From Streptomyces sclerotialus (GTDB taxonomy: Bacteria > Actinomycetota > Actinomycetes > Streptomycetales > Streptomycetaceae): DNA of 64,000 nucleotides. The first letter of the stretch is position 1, and each line of letters starts with the position of its first letter. The translations under genes were made by a program, and so were the position numbers. The notes beneath the pieces were generated by a model. That model had not been told where the DNA came from. It was given only the letters and a program-made list of their open reading frames with translations, and made no database searches. Shown in pieces: positions 7,978-16,204 of the stretch. The DNA lies in contig JODX01000034.1 of NCBI GenBank assembly GCA_000719105.1, positions 1-64,000 on the forward strand. The letters are read 5' to 3'.

Positions 7978-8065
7978 GCAAAAGTGCAGGTTTTTTAAAA
8001 AGAGCAGGAAAGGGAAAATAGTCTGTCAGGTCGAGCTCGGACGGATCGGGCTTCTGGTTGGTCAC
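7961..8065 (-). pseudogene. Truncated DUF397 protein
   Basis: GTG 8065 immediately follows the TAA of the XRE/DUF5753 gene. The first 15 codons read VTNQKPDPSELDLTD, the normal beginning of a DUF397 protein (usually continuing WRKSSYS...). After that the frame turns into FPFPALFKKPALLRGRPP and stops, encoded by an unusually AT-rich tract (about 7978-8022, with TTTTTTAAAAA). DUF397 genes normally follow DUF5753 regulators, so the position is right but the body is lost at a rearrangement or assembly junction. Confidence 0.65.
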
Positions 8066-8965
8066 TTACAGCTCCTTGATCATTTCCTTGAGGAGGACGC
8101 GAGTGTCGGCGAGGTCCAATGCCCGCCCCCACAGATCGGTGAAAACCTCGGCGTAGGGCTCCACGTCCTGTGTCTGGTCGAAGTAGACCGAGCGGTTCAT
8201 GGTCTCCACCCAGAGGACGTCACGCGTGGTCTCGTGGAAGCTCATCAGCACGAACGGACCGGCCAGCCCCGGGTGGCACCCGATGCTGTCGGGAAGGACG
8301 CGGATGGAGAACTGGGGATCTTCGGACGCAAGGAGGAGACGTTCCAGTTGGCCGCGCATTACCTGCGGGTCTCCGACCTGGCGGCACAGGGCGCCTTGCT
8401 CGATCAGGGCCTGGAACTCTTGCAGGGCGCCGTCGGCGATCTTCCGCTGACGGTCCATGCGGACGTCGACCAGCCCGCGGACTTCGGCCGGCTTGAGGTC
8501 GGGCCGCATGCTGGCGATGGCGTGATGGGCGTACTCCCGGGTTTGCAGGAGGCCTTGGATGATCTGCGGTTGGTAGTTGCGGAGGAGGTACGCCCGCGGC
8601 TCCAGGTTGAGGTAACCCTCGAACTGCATCGGCCCGAGGAGCGCCGCATGCCGCCGCCAGAGAGCCGGCCGACGGCGGCGCCCCGCGGGGGTCGTGTCCA
8701 CGCTCAGTAGGCCGAGGACGTCCCGGCGCTCATCAGCGTCCGCGCCGTAGCAGTCGAGGAGCGCTTCGACGAATTCGCGTGAGACGACTCGTCGCTTGCC
8801 GCCTTCGATCCGGCTCAATGTCGAGATGTTCGTCTTGATGCCACGGACGTGCAGTCGCTCGACGACAGCGCTTTGGGTCAGGTCCTGCCTCTCCCTCAGC
8901 TCCTCCAGGCGGCTCCCGACTTCAGTAAGCGTCAGTGACCACGGGGAGTCCTTCGCGTCCGGCAT
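8066..8965 (-). CDS. XRE-family regulator with DUF5753 domain
   Basis: 299-aa regulator. The N-terminal HTH (about residues 10-70) contains RLEELRERQDLTQSAVVERL and TNISTLSRIEGGKRRVVS. The C-terminal DUF5753 domain (about 100-295) contains LEPRAYLLRNYQPQIIQGLL, QTREYAHHAI and RQRKI. Such proteins pair with DUF397 proteins in Streptomyces and other actinomycetes. The partner here is truncated. ATG 8965 is adopted; a TTG at 9001 also opens the frame but neither has a strong Shine-Dalgarno. Transcription diverges from the 9165 gene, with about 200 nt between. Confidence 0.88.
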   Translation of the reverse strand: MPDAKDSPWSLTLTEVGSRLEELRERQDLTQSAVVERLHVRGIKTNISTLSRIEGGKRRVVSREFVEALLDCYGADADERRDVLGLLSVDTTPAGRRRRPALWRRHAALLGPMQFEGYLNLEPRAYLLRNYQPQIIQGLLQTREYAHHAIASMRPDLKPAEVRGLVDVRMDRQRKIADGALQEFQALIEQGALCRQVGDPQVMRGQLERLLLASEDPQFSIRVLPDSIGCHPGLAGPFVLMSFHETTRDVLWVETMNRSVYFDQTQDVEPYAEVFTDLWGRALDLADTRVLLKEMIKEL

Positions 8966-9164
8966 GGTGGCCAGTCTGACGGCTCGGCGTGCGCGCGACA
9001 ACCGAATCTATGCAGCAATTTTCTAGGTCGTGTTGCGCAGAACACAGCCGGGGGAGCATCCTGGCCGGGGTCACGATCTGTGCCGCAGCCGTTGCGGGTC
9101 CTGCGAATGTCGCTGATGGCACTGATCAACGGTCGTCCACCTTCGCCCCAGGAGGGCTGTCGCG

Positions 9165-10673
9165 ATGCGCCCTACGTTGCTCCGCCTTCTGGCGCAGGAG
9201 AGGCGATGGGACAACTGGACCGTGTTCTGCGAGCACTTCGAGCGAGCAGCGCGTGACACTGCCAAGAAGCGCAACTCACCGAGCCTCGCCGCAATCAGCG
9301 TCCCTCGCCGGACGTTCGACCGATGGATGGCCGGGGAGCTGAAGAAGCTACCTCAGCGCGACACCCGGGTGATCTTGGAGCACCTTTTGGGCTTCCCCTG
9401 TACCGAGTTGTTCGGCCCGCCCCCAGACGTCTTCGGCACCACCAGGGCCGTGCACGACCGCAGCGGCTTGAGCGCGTCCATTGCCATCAGCGACCGGTGG
9501 GCTACCTCCAGGCTCTTCCTGTCCACAGCCGGTGACGCCGCAGACTCATGGGAGTTTGCGGGCCGGTCCTGCCTCGATGGCACGACGACAGCAGTCCAGT
9601 TCCACTCAGCGACGGCAGCCGACGACGTCGTGCACGTGGCTGCGGCCGACGCCGAATCCCTCAGGCGCTTCCTCATGCCGGCACGGCGAGGCCTTCTCAT
9701 CGCTGTCGACGAGCACGGCGACGAGAATGGTCCAAAGATCTATGTCGTCGACTCGTCGACCGTCCGAAAGGTTCTCGCCTCCTTCCCCGGGCCGGATGGG
9801 GTACTGACGCTCCCGGCCGCCAACGAACTCGACGACACGACCTACGCCTTCATCTGGGCACTCCTCCAACTGGACGACGGCTTACTGGCGGCCGATCAGA
9901 TCCTCGAGGAAGAGCGGCAGACGATGGACGCCCTCCTGCCCCTGCCCCGATCCGCCCTCAGTCGTGAGGCCCGACCGGAATTGACCACCGTCGGCTCGAA
10001 CTGGCTCGGTAGCGCCTTCTGCGCCCAGCACATTCAGCGGCGCCTCGACGGCGTCACGGAGCCACCGGTGTTCTGGACCCGGGAGCAGACAGGAGAAGAA
10101 GCCGCGGCCTGGCTGTTCTTCCGCCACAAGCACACCTACCTGCGAACCCTGCAGGACCGCTTCCCCGAGGCATCCGCGACGATGTCCAGGGCATTCTGCA
10201 TCCCGGAGACCCAGGTAACACGCAGCAGCCGGTACGAACGAATTCTGCTGTTTCTGGCCATCGCCCTGATGGAGATGCACCACATCCATGTCCGGGTGAC
10301 GCCCCGCCCGGAGTACTCCGCCGTCGACGGCTTCGCCTTGGCCGCCGGTCAACGCGCGGTCGTGGCCAACTGGGTGCGCACCGATGCCCTCTGGCGAGCA
10401 GACACGATCACCGCACGATCCGATCTGCGGGCCTATCGAGCCATCTTCAACGACGCATCGGCCACCAGCGTCATGGACGGCCCGTCCCCGGCCAGCAGGC
10501 TTCGTGCGCTGGCGGAATATCTGGACATCGACTGGCCCTGGCTCATCCGACGTTGCCTCGCTCTCGGTACGAGCGGTATCGCCGGCCTCGTCCGCCCCCG
10601 CAGCAGGCTGATCACGCTGGAAGCCCTGGATCGAGTTCTGCGCTTCGTCGGTTCCCTACCACCGGACCGCTGA
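9165..10673 (+). CDS. Large putative regulator with [10 protein letters not shown]-terminal domain
   Basis: 502 aa. Residues ~1-85 form a conserved DNA-binding-like module ([46 protein letters not shown]), shared almost word for word with the gene at 12129. The remaining ~400 residues have no domain I recognise; they contain a beta-rich middle (RGLLIAVDEHGDENGPKIYV) and a helical C-terminus (RLRALAEYLDIDWPWLIRRC). ATG 9165 follows AGGAGG at 9 nt. It heads a plus-strand run of asparaginase, PPC protein, second regulator and 2H phosphoesterase. It probably regulates that run; the ligand is unknown. Confidence 0.75.
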   Translation: MRPTLLRLLAQERRWDNWTVFCEHFERAARDTAKKRNSPSLAAISVPRRTFDRWMAGELKKLPQRDTRVILEHLLGFPCTELFGPPPDVFGTTRAVHDRSGLSASIAISDRWATSRLFLSTAGDAADSWEFAGRSCLDGTTTAVQFHSATAADDVVHVAAADAESLRRFLMPARRGLLIAVDEHGDENGPKIYVVDSSTVRKVLASFPGPDGVLTLPAANELDDTTYAFIWALLQLDDGLLAADQILEEERQTMDALLPLPRSALSREARPELTTVGSNWLGSAFCAQHIQRRLDGVTEPPVFWTREQTGEEAAAWLFFRHKHTYLRTLQDRFPEASATMSRAFCIPETQVTRSSRYERILLFLAIALMEMHHIHVRVTPRPEYSAVDGFALAAGQRAVVANWVRTDALWRADTITARSDLRAYRAIFNDASATSVMDGPSPASRLRALAEYLDIDWPWLIRRCLALGTSGIAGLVRPRSRLITLEALDRVLRFVGSLPPDR

Positions 10674-10723
10674 AGCGCAGGGCATCCCTTCCATCTCATC
10701 CCGATCAAACGAAAGGCGCTGCC

Positions 10724-11608
10724 TTGCCCAGTCCGGCCGCCCCGTCCGCCCGGCGTATCCACATCATCGCCCTTGGCGGCACGATCGCCATGACCAGGTC
10801 CACCGGCGGAGGCGTTGCACCGCAGCTCACTGCCCGGGACCTCATCACCCTGTCTCTTATACACATCTCCGAGCCCACGAGACTCCAGGGAACCGACACC
10901 CTGGAGGAAACGGCCTACTTGTTGGACCTCCTCTACCACGGCGAAGCACCCGTCGTACTGACCGGTGCCATGCGAAACCCCACCATGGCCGGCGCCGACG
11001 GACCTGCCAACCTCCTCGCCGCCGTCCGCACGGCTGCCAGCCCCGAGGCCAGGAGCCGTGGTGTGCTCGCTGTCTTCGCCGACGAGATTCATACCGCCCG
11101 CCATGTGCGCAAGGTGCACAGCACCAGCATCGGCGCCTTCGCATCGCCGAACGCCGGACCTGTCGGCCACGTCATCGAGGATTCCGTGCGCTTCCACTTC
11201 AGTGCTGAGCGCAGCACTGGGTCTCTGTCTCCCTTCTGCCGTCCCGCCGACGTGGAGATCGTCGAGGCATCCCTCGGCAGCAGCGGCGTGCTGCTAGACG
11301 GCCTGGAGGGACACGTTGACGGGGTCGTCGTCGCCGCCTTCGGCGCGGGTCACCTACCGGCTACCTGGGTGAACCGCATCGAGAAGATCGCCAGCAGCAT
11401 CCCCGTCGTACTCGCCACACGCACAGGAGCAGGAAGCGTTCTGACCAGTACCTATACGTTCGCAGGCTCGGAGCAGGACCTGCTGGGGAGGGGCGTGATC
11501 CGCGCTGGTTCCCTCGACGCCCGCAAAGCCCGGCTCCTGTTGCTCGCCCACCTACGTGCCGGCTCCGACCGAGAAGCCATCGTGAACGCCTTCGCCCCGT
11601 ACTGCTGA
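10724..11608 (+). pseudogene. L-asparaginase (type I/II fold), interrupted by a sequencing adapter
   Basis: The enzyme family hydrolyses L-Asn to Asp and ammonia. The first ~42 codons (RIHIIALGGTIAMTRSTGGG, with the first catalytic Thr) and the last ~240 (GTDTLEETAYLLDLL with the second catalytic Thr-Asp, VLTGAMRNP, ADGPANLL) are canonical. Between them the expected ~45-55 residues carrying the substrate-binding Ser are missing, replaced by LSLIHISEPTRLQ, which is translated Nextera adapter (10850-10883). TTG 10724 is the likely start, with GAAAGG 7 nt upstream. In the organism the gene is probably complete; the assembled version is not translatable into a functional enzyme. Confidence 0.85.
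10850..10883 (+). other. Illumina Nextera transposase adapter embedded in the assembly
   Basis: The 34 bases starting CTGTCTCTTATACACATCT and ending CCGAGCCCACGAGAC are exactly the Nextera read-2 adapter (19-bp mosaic end plus index-side adapter). The translated peptide LSLIHISEPTR is a well-known contamination signature. It sits inside the asparaginase gene and replaces a deleted segment, so the flanks were joined through adapter-containing reads. Confidence 0.97.
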
Positions 11609-11628
11609 CCCTGTGGAGGAAGCCACCC

Positions 11629-12093
11629 ATGCGAGCCGCCCAGATCGTCCGAGGACGCGAGTTCATGGTCGCCATGGACCACGGTGAGGACTTCTTCGAA
11701 AGTTTGGAGAAGTTCTGTACCGACAAAGAGGTCCGCTCCGGCTACATCAGCTTCATCGGCGGGTTCCGCCGCGCCCGCCTGGTGGGCACGTGCGAGCCCA
11801 TGGAGAATCCGGAAGCCCCCCTCTGGGACCACGTCGACGTCGCCACCCTTGAGGTACTCGGCTCAGGCACTCTGGCTTGGGACGCTGACAACGACCGGCT
11901 CGCGCCCCATATCCACGTCTCGGCAGGAGTGAAGGAGGCTTCCGCCGACGGTCGCACCAGTCACCTCCTCGGGGCCACGGTGCAGTTCATCACGGAGATG
12001 ATCGTCACGGAGATCGCCGAGCCCACTCTGACCCGACCCAGGTTGGCCAGCCTTTACGACGTACCCCTGCTGACATTCGGCCGGCTCGGCTGA
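11629..12093 (+). CDS. PPC-domain (DUF296) protein
   Basis: 154-aa single-domain protein of the PPC/DUF296 fold (plant and prokaryote conserved, small trimeric beta-alpha fold). Visible family features: [65 protein letters not shown] with the conserved H-x-H, and VTEIAEP. The His pair may bind a metal; cellular role of bacterial members is poorly known. ATG 11629 follows GGAGGAA and starts 20 nt after the asparaginase stop, so they are probably co-transcribed. Confidence 0.85.
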   Translation: MRAAQIVRGREFMVAMDHGEDFFESLEKFCTDKEVRSGYISFIGGFRRARLVGTCEPMENPEAPLWDHVDVATLEVLGSGTLAWDADNDRLAPHIHVSAGVKEASADGRTSHLLGATVQFITEMIVTEIAEPTLTRPRLASLYDVPLLTFGRLG

Positions 12094-12128
12094 GCCGGCC
12101 GACGGGTCGTGTCCCGGAGGTACACGCA

Positions 12129-13520
12129 ATGCGGATGACGCGAGTGACGCTTTTTCGTCAACTGGTGCAGGTACGGCACTGGACCACGGTCGAGACCTTC
12201 AGTACGCACTTCGCGAAGGCGGCTCGGGAACTAGCCGAACTGACCGGAGAACGCGGTCTTGCGAGCGTCACGGTCCCCCGGCGAACCTTCGACCGGTGGA
12301 TGGCCGGAGAGCTGAAGAGGCTGCCTCAGCGCGATGCCCGGATCATTCTCGAGCACCTCTTCCAGCGCCCGATCACGGTGCTGTTCGATACTCCCGGCGC
12401 CACTGCCGGGGACGCGGACGTATCCCCCTCACCGCCAGCGGCTGAGCCGAGTGCTCCTTCCCGGACCACCCCAGCCGGCAGCATGTGCCACGGTGTGTTC
12501 GACAGCCCGCTGGAAGTGGTAGCGCAAACTCAGATCCTGGCCCAGTCCAACGCCGATGCGGCATTACTCGAGTTTCTGCACGAGCAGCTGGTGGGCGTGG
12601 TGGGCCGCTACGAGGCTCTCGGCCCGCGAGCCTTGGCCGGCGAGGTCCGCGTGCTGCGGAGCACTGCGCACACTCTGCTCAAGGGCCGGCAGCCGCCGCT
12701 GGTGCGCACCGAGCTGTTCGCGCTGGTCGGGCGCGCTGCGGGTCTTCTCGCTTACATGGCAGTCAACGCAGGAGTTGCTCCAGAGGTTGCGGAGGCCTAC
12801 TGCGCGGAGGCGGAGGCGGCCGCCCAGCATATCGGTGACACGCAACTGCAGATGTGGGCCGCTGGGACCAGATCGTTGAGCCTGTACTACCAGCGTCGCT
12901 ACGCGGATGCCGACGCCGCAGCTGTGGCGGGCATTGACCTCGCCCCGAACAACGGTCAGGCGATCCGCCTCCTGGCCAACGGACGAGCCCGTGCCCTGGC
13001 CCGTCTCGGTGACCGGCGGGGTGCGGAGCGGGCGATCGGTACGGCGCTCGATCTTTCCGAGCAGCAGCCGGCCTTGCCCTCCGGGATCACCTCGTGCATC
13101 TCGTTCGATGCCTACAGCATCGCCAGGACCCTGGCCAACGTGATCACTGCGCGCCTGTCCCTGAGCGACACAGACGAGGTTCTCACCTGCGCGGAGCAGA
13201 TCGACAGCCTGGTCGAGCAGTCCGATTCGGAGTGGAGCCGCGCTCTCGTCCGACTTGATGTCGCCACGGCCCTTCTCCAACAGAAGCAGCCTGAAATCGA
13301 GCACGCCATGGCCCTCGGCCGCAGCGCGCTGCATGCAGGGACCACCGCCCCGATCAAGTCCGTATGGCAGCGCGCGATCGAGCTGTACGAGAACGCCGAG
13401 CGCTGGCATACCGAGCCTGGGGTAAGGGACTATGCCGAGGAGCTGCGCGCCTGGCGTTCGCAGCCGCAGGCCGAACCGATCGTCACAGGCTCGGGCGCCG
13501 AACTCGCGCCACAGCGGTAA
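12129..13520 (+). CDS. Regulator with [10 protein letters not shown]-terminal domain and TPR-like C-terminus
   Basis: 463 aa. The N-terminus ([35 protein letters not shown]) is a paralogue of that in the 9165 gene. A Pro/Ser-rich linker (~95-120) follows, then ~330 residues of alanine-rich helical repeats typical of TPR-bearing Streptomyces regulators ([60 protein letters not shown]). ATG 12129 follows GGAGG at 8 nt. The 2H phosphoesterase starts 8 nt after its stop. The family is regulator-like; DNA or ligand targets are unknown. Confidence 0.8.
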   Translation: MRMTRVTLFRQLVQVRHWTTVETFSTHFAKAARELAELTGERGLASVTVPRRTFDRWMAGELKRLPQRDARIILEHLFQRPITVLFDTPGATAGDADVSPSPPAAEPSAPSRTTPAGSMCHGVFDSPLEVVAQTQILAQSNADAALLEFLHEQLVGVVGRYEALGPRALAGEVRVLRSTAHTLLKGRQPPLVRTELFALVGRAAGLLAYMAVNAGVAPEVAEAYCAEAEAAAQHIGDTQLQMWAAGTRSLSLYYQRRYADADAAAVAGIDLAPNNGQAIRLLANGRARALARLGDRRGAERAIGTALDLSEQQPALPSGITSCISFDAYSIARTLANVITARLSLSDTDEVLTCAEQIDSLVEQSDSEWSRALVRLDVATALLQQKQPEIEHAMALGRSALHAGTTAPIKSVWQRAIELYENAERWHTEPGVRDYAEELRAWRSQPQAEPIVTGSGAELAPQR

Positions 13521-13528
13521 GGAGAATC

Positions 13529-14260
13529 GTGACGCCCGAACTGGACGTCCACCCCGGAGCGTTCCCCGCCGACCCGCCGGCGGACCTTGACGATCCTCAG
13601 CAGCTCGTCGCACACGATTGGAATGCGTTCACCGCCGTCAACCGGGTCACGAACCACTGGACCCGGCCAGGGTGGACCGATGGTCGCCGCGCGTACTACT
13701 GGATGCTGACGTTTCCCGACTCCCCCGAGCTTCTCAGCCGAGCGCGGCACTGCCAGGACGAACTCGCACATCTGCGGATGGACCGGGTTCCGGAGGACGG
13801 ACTCCACGTGACGTTGACCCGGATCGGAGACACCGATCAGGTCTCCGCAACACAAGTTCGCCGGCTCACCGACCTGGTCGGAGAGCTGCCCCTGCATGCG
13901 TTCCGTATCGCCGCGCACCCTATGGCCGGCTCGCGCGGTGCGGTGCGTTTCACCCTCACGCCCTGGTCCCAGCTGGTCCGCCTGCACGCCGCACTCAGTG
14001 CCGCGGGCCAGCAGGCCGGAGTGCCGGGAGGGAAGCCCACCTCGGCCTTCCGGCCGCACCTGGGTATTCAGTACAACAACCAGGACCGTCCCGCCATGCC
14101 GGTGATCGACAGCGTCGCTCGCCTGCGCGGCCTGCCGCCCGTACGCCTGGACATCACCAGTGTGGATCTCGTTGAGCTCCGCCGAACCGGCGGCTCACAC
14201 CCTGCCTATCGCTGGGACGTCGTACGCAGCGTACCCCTACGTCCTCGCCCCCTGGTGTGA
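13529..14260 (+). CDS. 2'-5' RNA ligase / 2H phosphoesterase family protein
   Basis: 243-aa protein with both His motifs of the 2H phosphoesterase superfamily: HVTLTRIG (HxTx) near residue 93 and RPHLGIQY (HxGIx, a variant of the second HxTx) near 177. Members hydrolyse or make 2'-5' or cyclic phosphodiester bonds in RNA or nucleotides. GTG 13529 with GGAG directly before it, 8 nt after the preceding stop, argues for co-expression. The asparaginase and PPC-protein context does not identify a substrate. Confidence 0.8.
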   Translation: MTPELDVHPGAFPADPPADLDDPQQLVAHDWNAFTAVNRVTNHWTRPGWTDGRRAYYWMLTFPDSPELLSRARHCQDELAHLRMDRVPEDGLHVTLTRIGDTDQVSATQVRRLTDLVGELPLHAFRIAAHPMAGSRGAVRFTLTPWSQLVRLHAALSAAGQQAGVPGGKPTSAFRPHLGIQYNNQDRPAMPVIDSVARLRGLPPVRLDITSVDLVELRRTGGSHPAYRWDVVRSVPLRPRPLV

Positions 14261-14266
14261 TGGGGG

Positions 14267-14281
14267 GCGAGGCGCCCTCGC
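14267..14281. terminator. Candidate hairpin after the 2H phosphoesterase gene
   Basis: Inverted repeat GCGAGG-CGC-CCTCGC starts 7 nt after the stop at 14260. No T-run follows, which is usual in Streptomyces. The convergent glutamine-synthetase-like gene ends at 14443. The 160 nt between hold nothing else recognisable. Confidence 0.45.
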
Positions 14282-14442
14282 TGCTCGCACACGCGTGCTT
14301 TCAACATCCATCCCGTAGGAAGGCGCCGCTGATGGTCCGACGGAAACCCGACTGCTGCGTGGTGTCGGCGTGAGGGCGGGCGCAGCCACCCCGTCGCGGG
14401 CCAGGCAACGTCTTCACGTTCGGCATGGCCTGCCGTGGCTGG

Positions 14443-15822
14443 TCAGATTCTGTCCCGGTAGCGGTTGATCTCTGTGTCCGGCACGAGCTGCTCCAGTGCC
14501 TTGACCTCCTGGTATGCCGCCGTGGCGTAATGTGTGACGACGTCTCCGCCGAAGCACTCGTTGGCGATGCCGCTGGATTCCAGGGCGCGCGCTGCGGCAG
14601 TGAGGCTGCCGGGGACGGGCCTCACCCCCTTGTCGTCCTCGGCCTCGTAACCGTCGCCGGCCCACGGCTCGGGCGGCTCGAGGCTGGAGGCCAGGCCGTA
14701 GTTGATGGCCGCGCAGACTGCGGCGACAGCCAGGTAGGGATTGGCGTCGGCGCCGGGCAGCCGAACCTCCAAGTGGGTGCCCTTGCCGTGGCCGGTGACC
14801 CGGATCGCGCAGGTCCGGTTGTCGACTCCCCAGGTGTAGTGCGTCGGCGCGAAGGAGTACGGCTGGTATCGGCGGTAGCTGTTTGGGTTCGGCGCGTACA
14901 GCGGCGCCAGGTCGGGCAGGACGAAGAGCAAGCCGGCGATGGCATGCCGCATCACCTCGGGCAGCTCCTTGAATTCGGTGACGGCGAACGCGGGCTCGTC
15001 GCCCTGCCACAAGGAGACGTGCACGTGCAGGCCGCTGGCGACTTCGGTCTGCGGGGCAGCCATGAAGGTGGGCCGCATACCGTGATCATCGGCGATCTCC
15101 TTCAGCAGATGCTTGTAGACGGTGTAGTCGTCGCACGCCCTCATAGCGGGCCCATAGGGGAACGCCACCTCGACCTGGCCGGGCGATCCCTCTGTTTTCA
15201 CGGACTCCGCGGGCGTGGCGGAGAAGGCCAGCGCCCGCTCGAGCTCGGTGAAAAAGAGGGTGAGGCCGCGGGGATGCTGCAGCGAGTAGTCGAGGTTGTG
15301 CTCGGTCACCGGGCGCAGGGAGGTCGCGTCGTAGAGAACCACCTCGCTCTCCAGCCCTACGCGCAGCTGGACGCCATGCTCGCTGGTGAGCGCATCGAGC
15401 TGCCGGCGCAGCATGTGCCGGGGCGCCACCTGCACGGGCTGACCGCCGGGGTGTACGGCGTCGCAGTGAACGAGCGCGGTACCGGACGACCTGGGCAGGA
15501 TGCGAATCGTGTCCAGGTCGGGCACTGCTCCCATGTCCTGGAAACCGGACAGCCAGCTGGTCAGGTCGTAGACATCGACCGGGTTCATGTCGATGTCTGT
15601 GGCCAGAACGTAGGCACACGCCTCCGCGACCGGGTGCCCCGGCTGGGACGCCGCCTCCGCGAACTTGCGGGCGGACAGACGCTTGCCGCGCAAGAGCCCG
15701 CCCATGTTCGGGAGCACGGGCAGCACGGTCGTGATGAGCCCCTCGTCAACCCACTTCTTGAGGCCATCGAGGGTGAGCATGCCGGTCAGAGGCGGTGTCG
15801 GTGCTTCGTCGTGGGTGGTCAT
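14443..15822 (-). CDS. Glutamine-synthetase-family enzyme (GlnA-like, gamma-glutamylamide ligase type)
   Basis: 459 aa. C-terminal catalytic domain motifs are present: LRVGLESEVVLYD (metal-binding E...E region), GQVEVAF, ASGLHVHVSLW (the HxH site), VDNRTCAIRVTG (NR-A-R nucleotide/substrate site) and HLEVRLPGADANPYLA (E-R-P-G-x-D-x-NPYL). Canonical glutamine synthetases use NRSA and E-x-R; this branch commonly ligates glutamate to amines or polyamines (established for GlnA3/PuuA-like enzymes). ATG 15822 is preceded by AAGGA. It lies downstream of a permease gene on the same strand, suggesting uptake and gamma-glutamylation of an amine or amino acid (inference). Confidence 0.85.
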   Translation of the reverse strand: MTTHDEAPTPPLTGMLTLDGLKKWVDEGLITTVLPVLPNMGGLLRGKRLSARKFAEAASQPGHPVAEACAYVLATDIDMNPVDVYDLTSWLSGFQDMGAVPDLDTIRILPRSSGTALVHCDAVHPGGQPVQVAPRHMLRRQLDALTSEHGVQLRVGLESEVVLYDATSLRPVTEHNLDYSLQHPRGLTLFFTELERALAFSATPAESVKTEGSPGQVEVAFPYGPAMRACDDYTVYKHLLKEIADDHGMRPTFMAAPQTEVASGLHVHVSLWQGDEPAFAVTEFKELPEVMRHAIAGLLFVLPDLAPLYAPNPNSYRRYQPYSFAPTHYTWGVDNRTCAIRVTGHGKGTHLEVRLPGADANPYLAVAAVCAAINYGLASSLEPPEPWAGDGYEAEDDKGVRPVPGSLTAAARALESSGIANECFGGDVVTHYATAAYQEVKALEQLVPDTEINRYRDRI

Positions 15823-16204
15823 CTCGCGAGTCCTTGGTGAGGTTGGGAGTGTGGCTGGGTCGTAGGGCGGTGCGGCGGATCCATGCAGCCGGGTTGCCGA
15901 TCTCGTCGGCGGTGGGCGGCAGCGTGCGGCCTTCCAGGTCCGGTTGATCAGGTCTGTGCCGTGCCCGTGGACGACGGGGCGGATGACTCGCCCCGCGCAG
16001 ATAGGCATATGGACCGGGCTTTCCGTACGACGGGAGGACGCGCCGCACCGACCGCCCCGCCGCTCGGGGTGTGACGTCCCGATGGGCGGCGGCATGGAGC
16101 GTGGGGCGTGGCGGGGAGGCCCGAGGCAAGGGTCGGCCTCCCCACCCTTCATCCGCAGCCGCCCGTCGTTTCAGGCCGGATGCGGAGACCTGGTCGGACC
16201 GGCG

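Noticed and set aside
7978..8035. AT-rich tract as a second sequencing adapter
   Set aside because: It does not match any adapter sequence I know; reported only as an odd junction.
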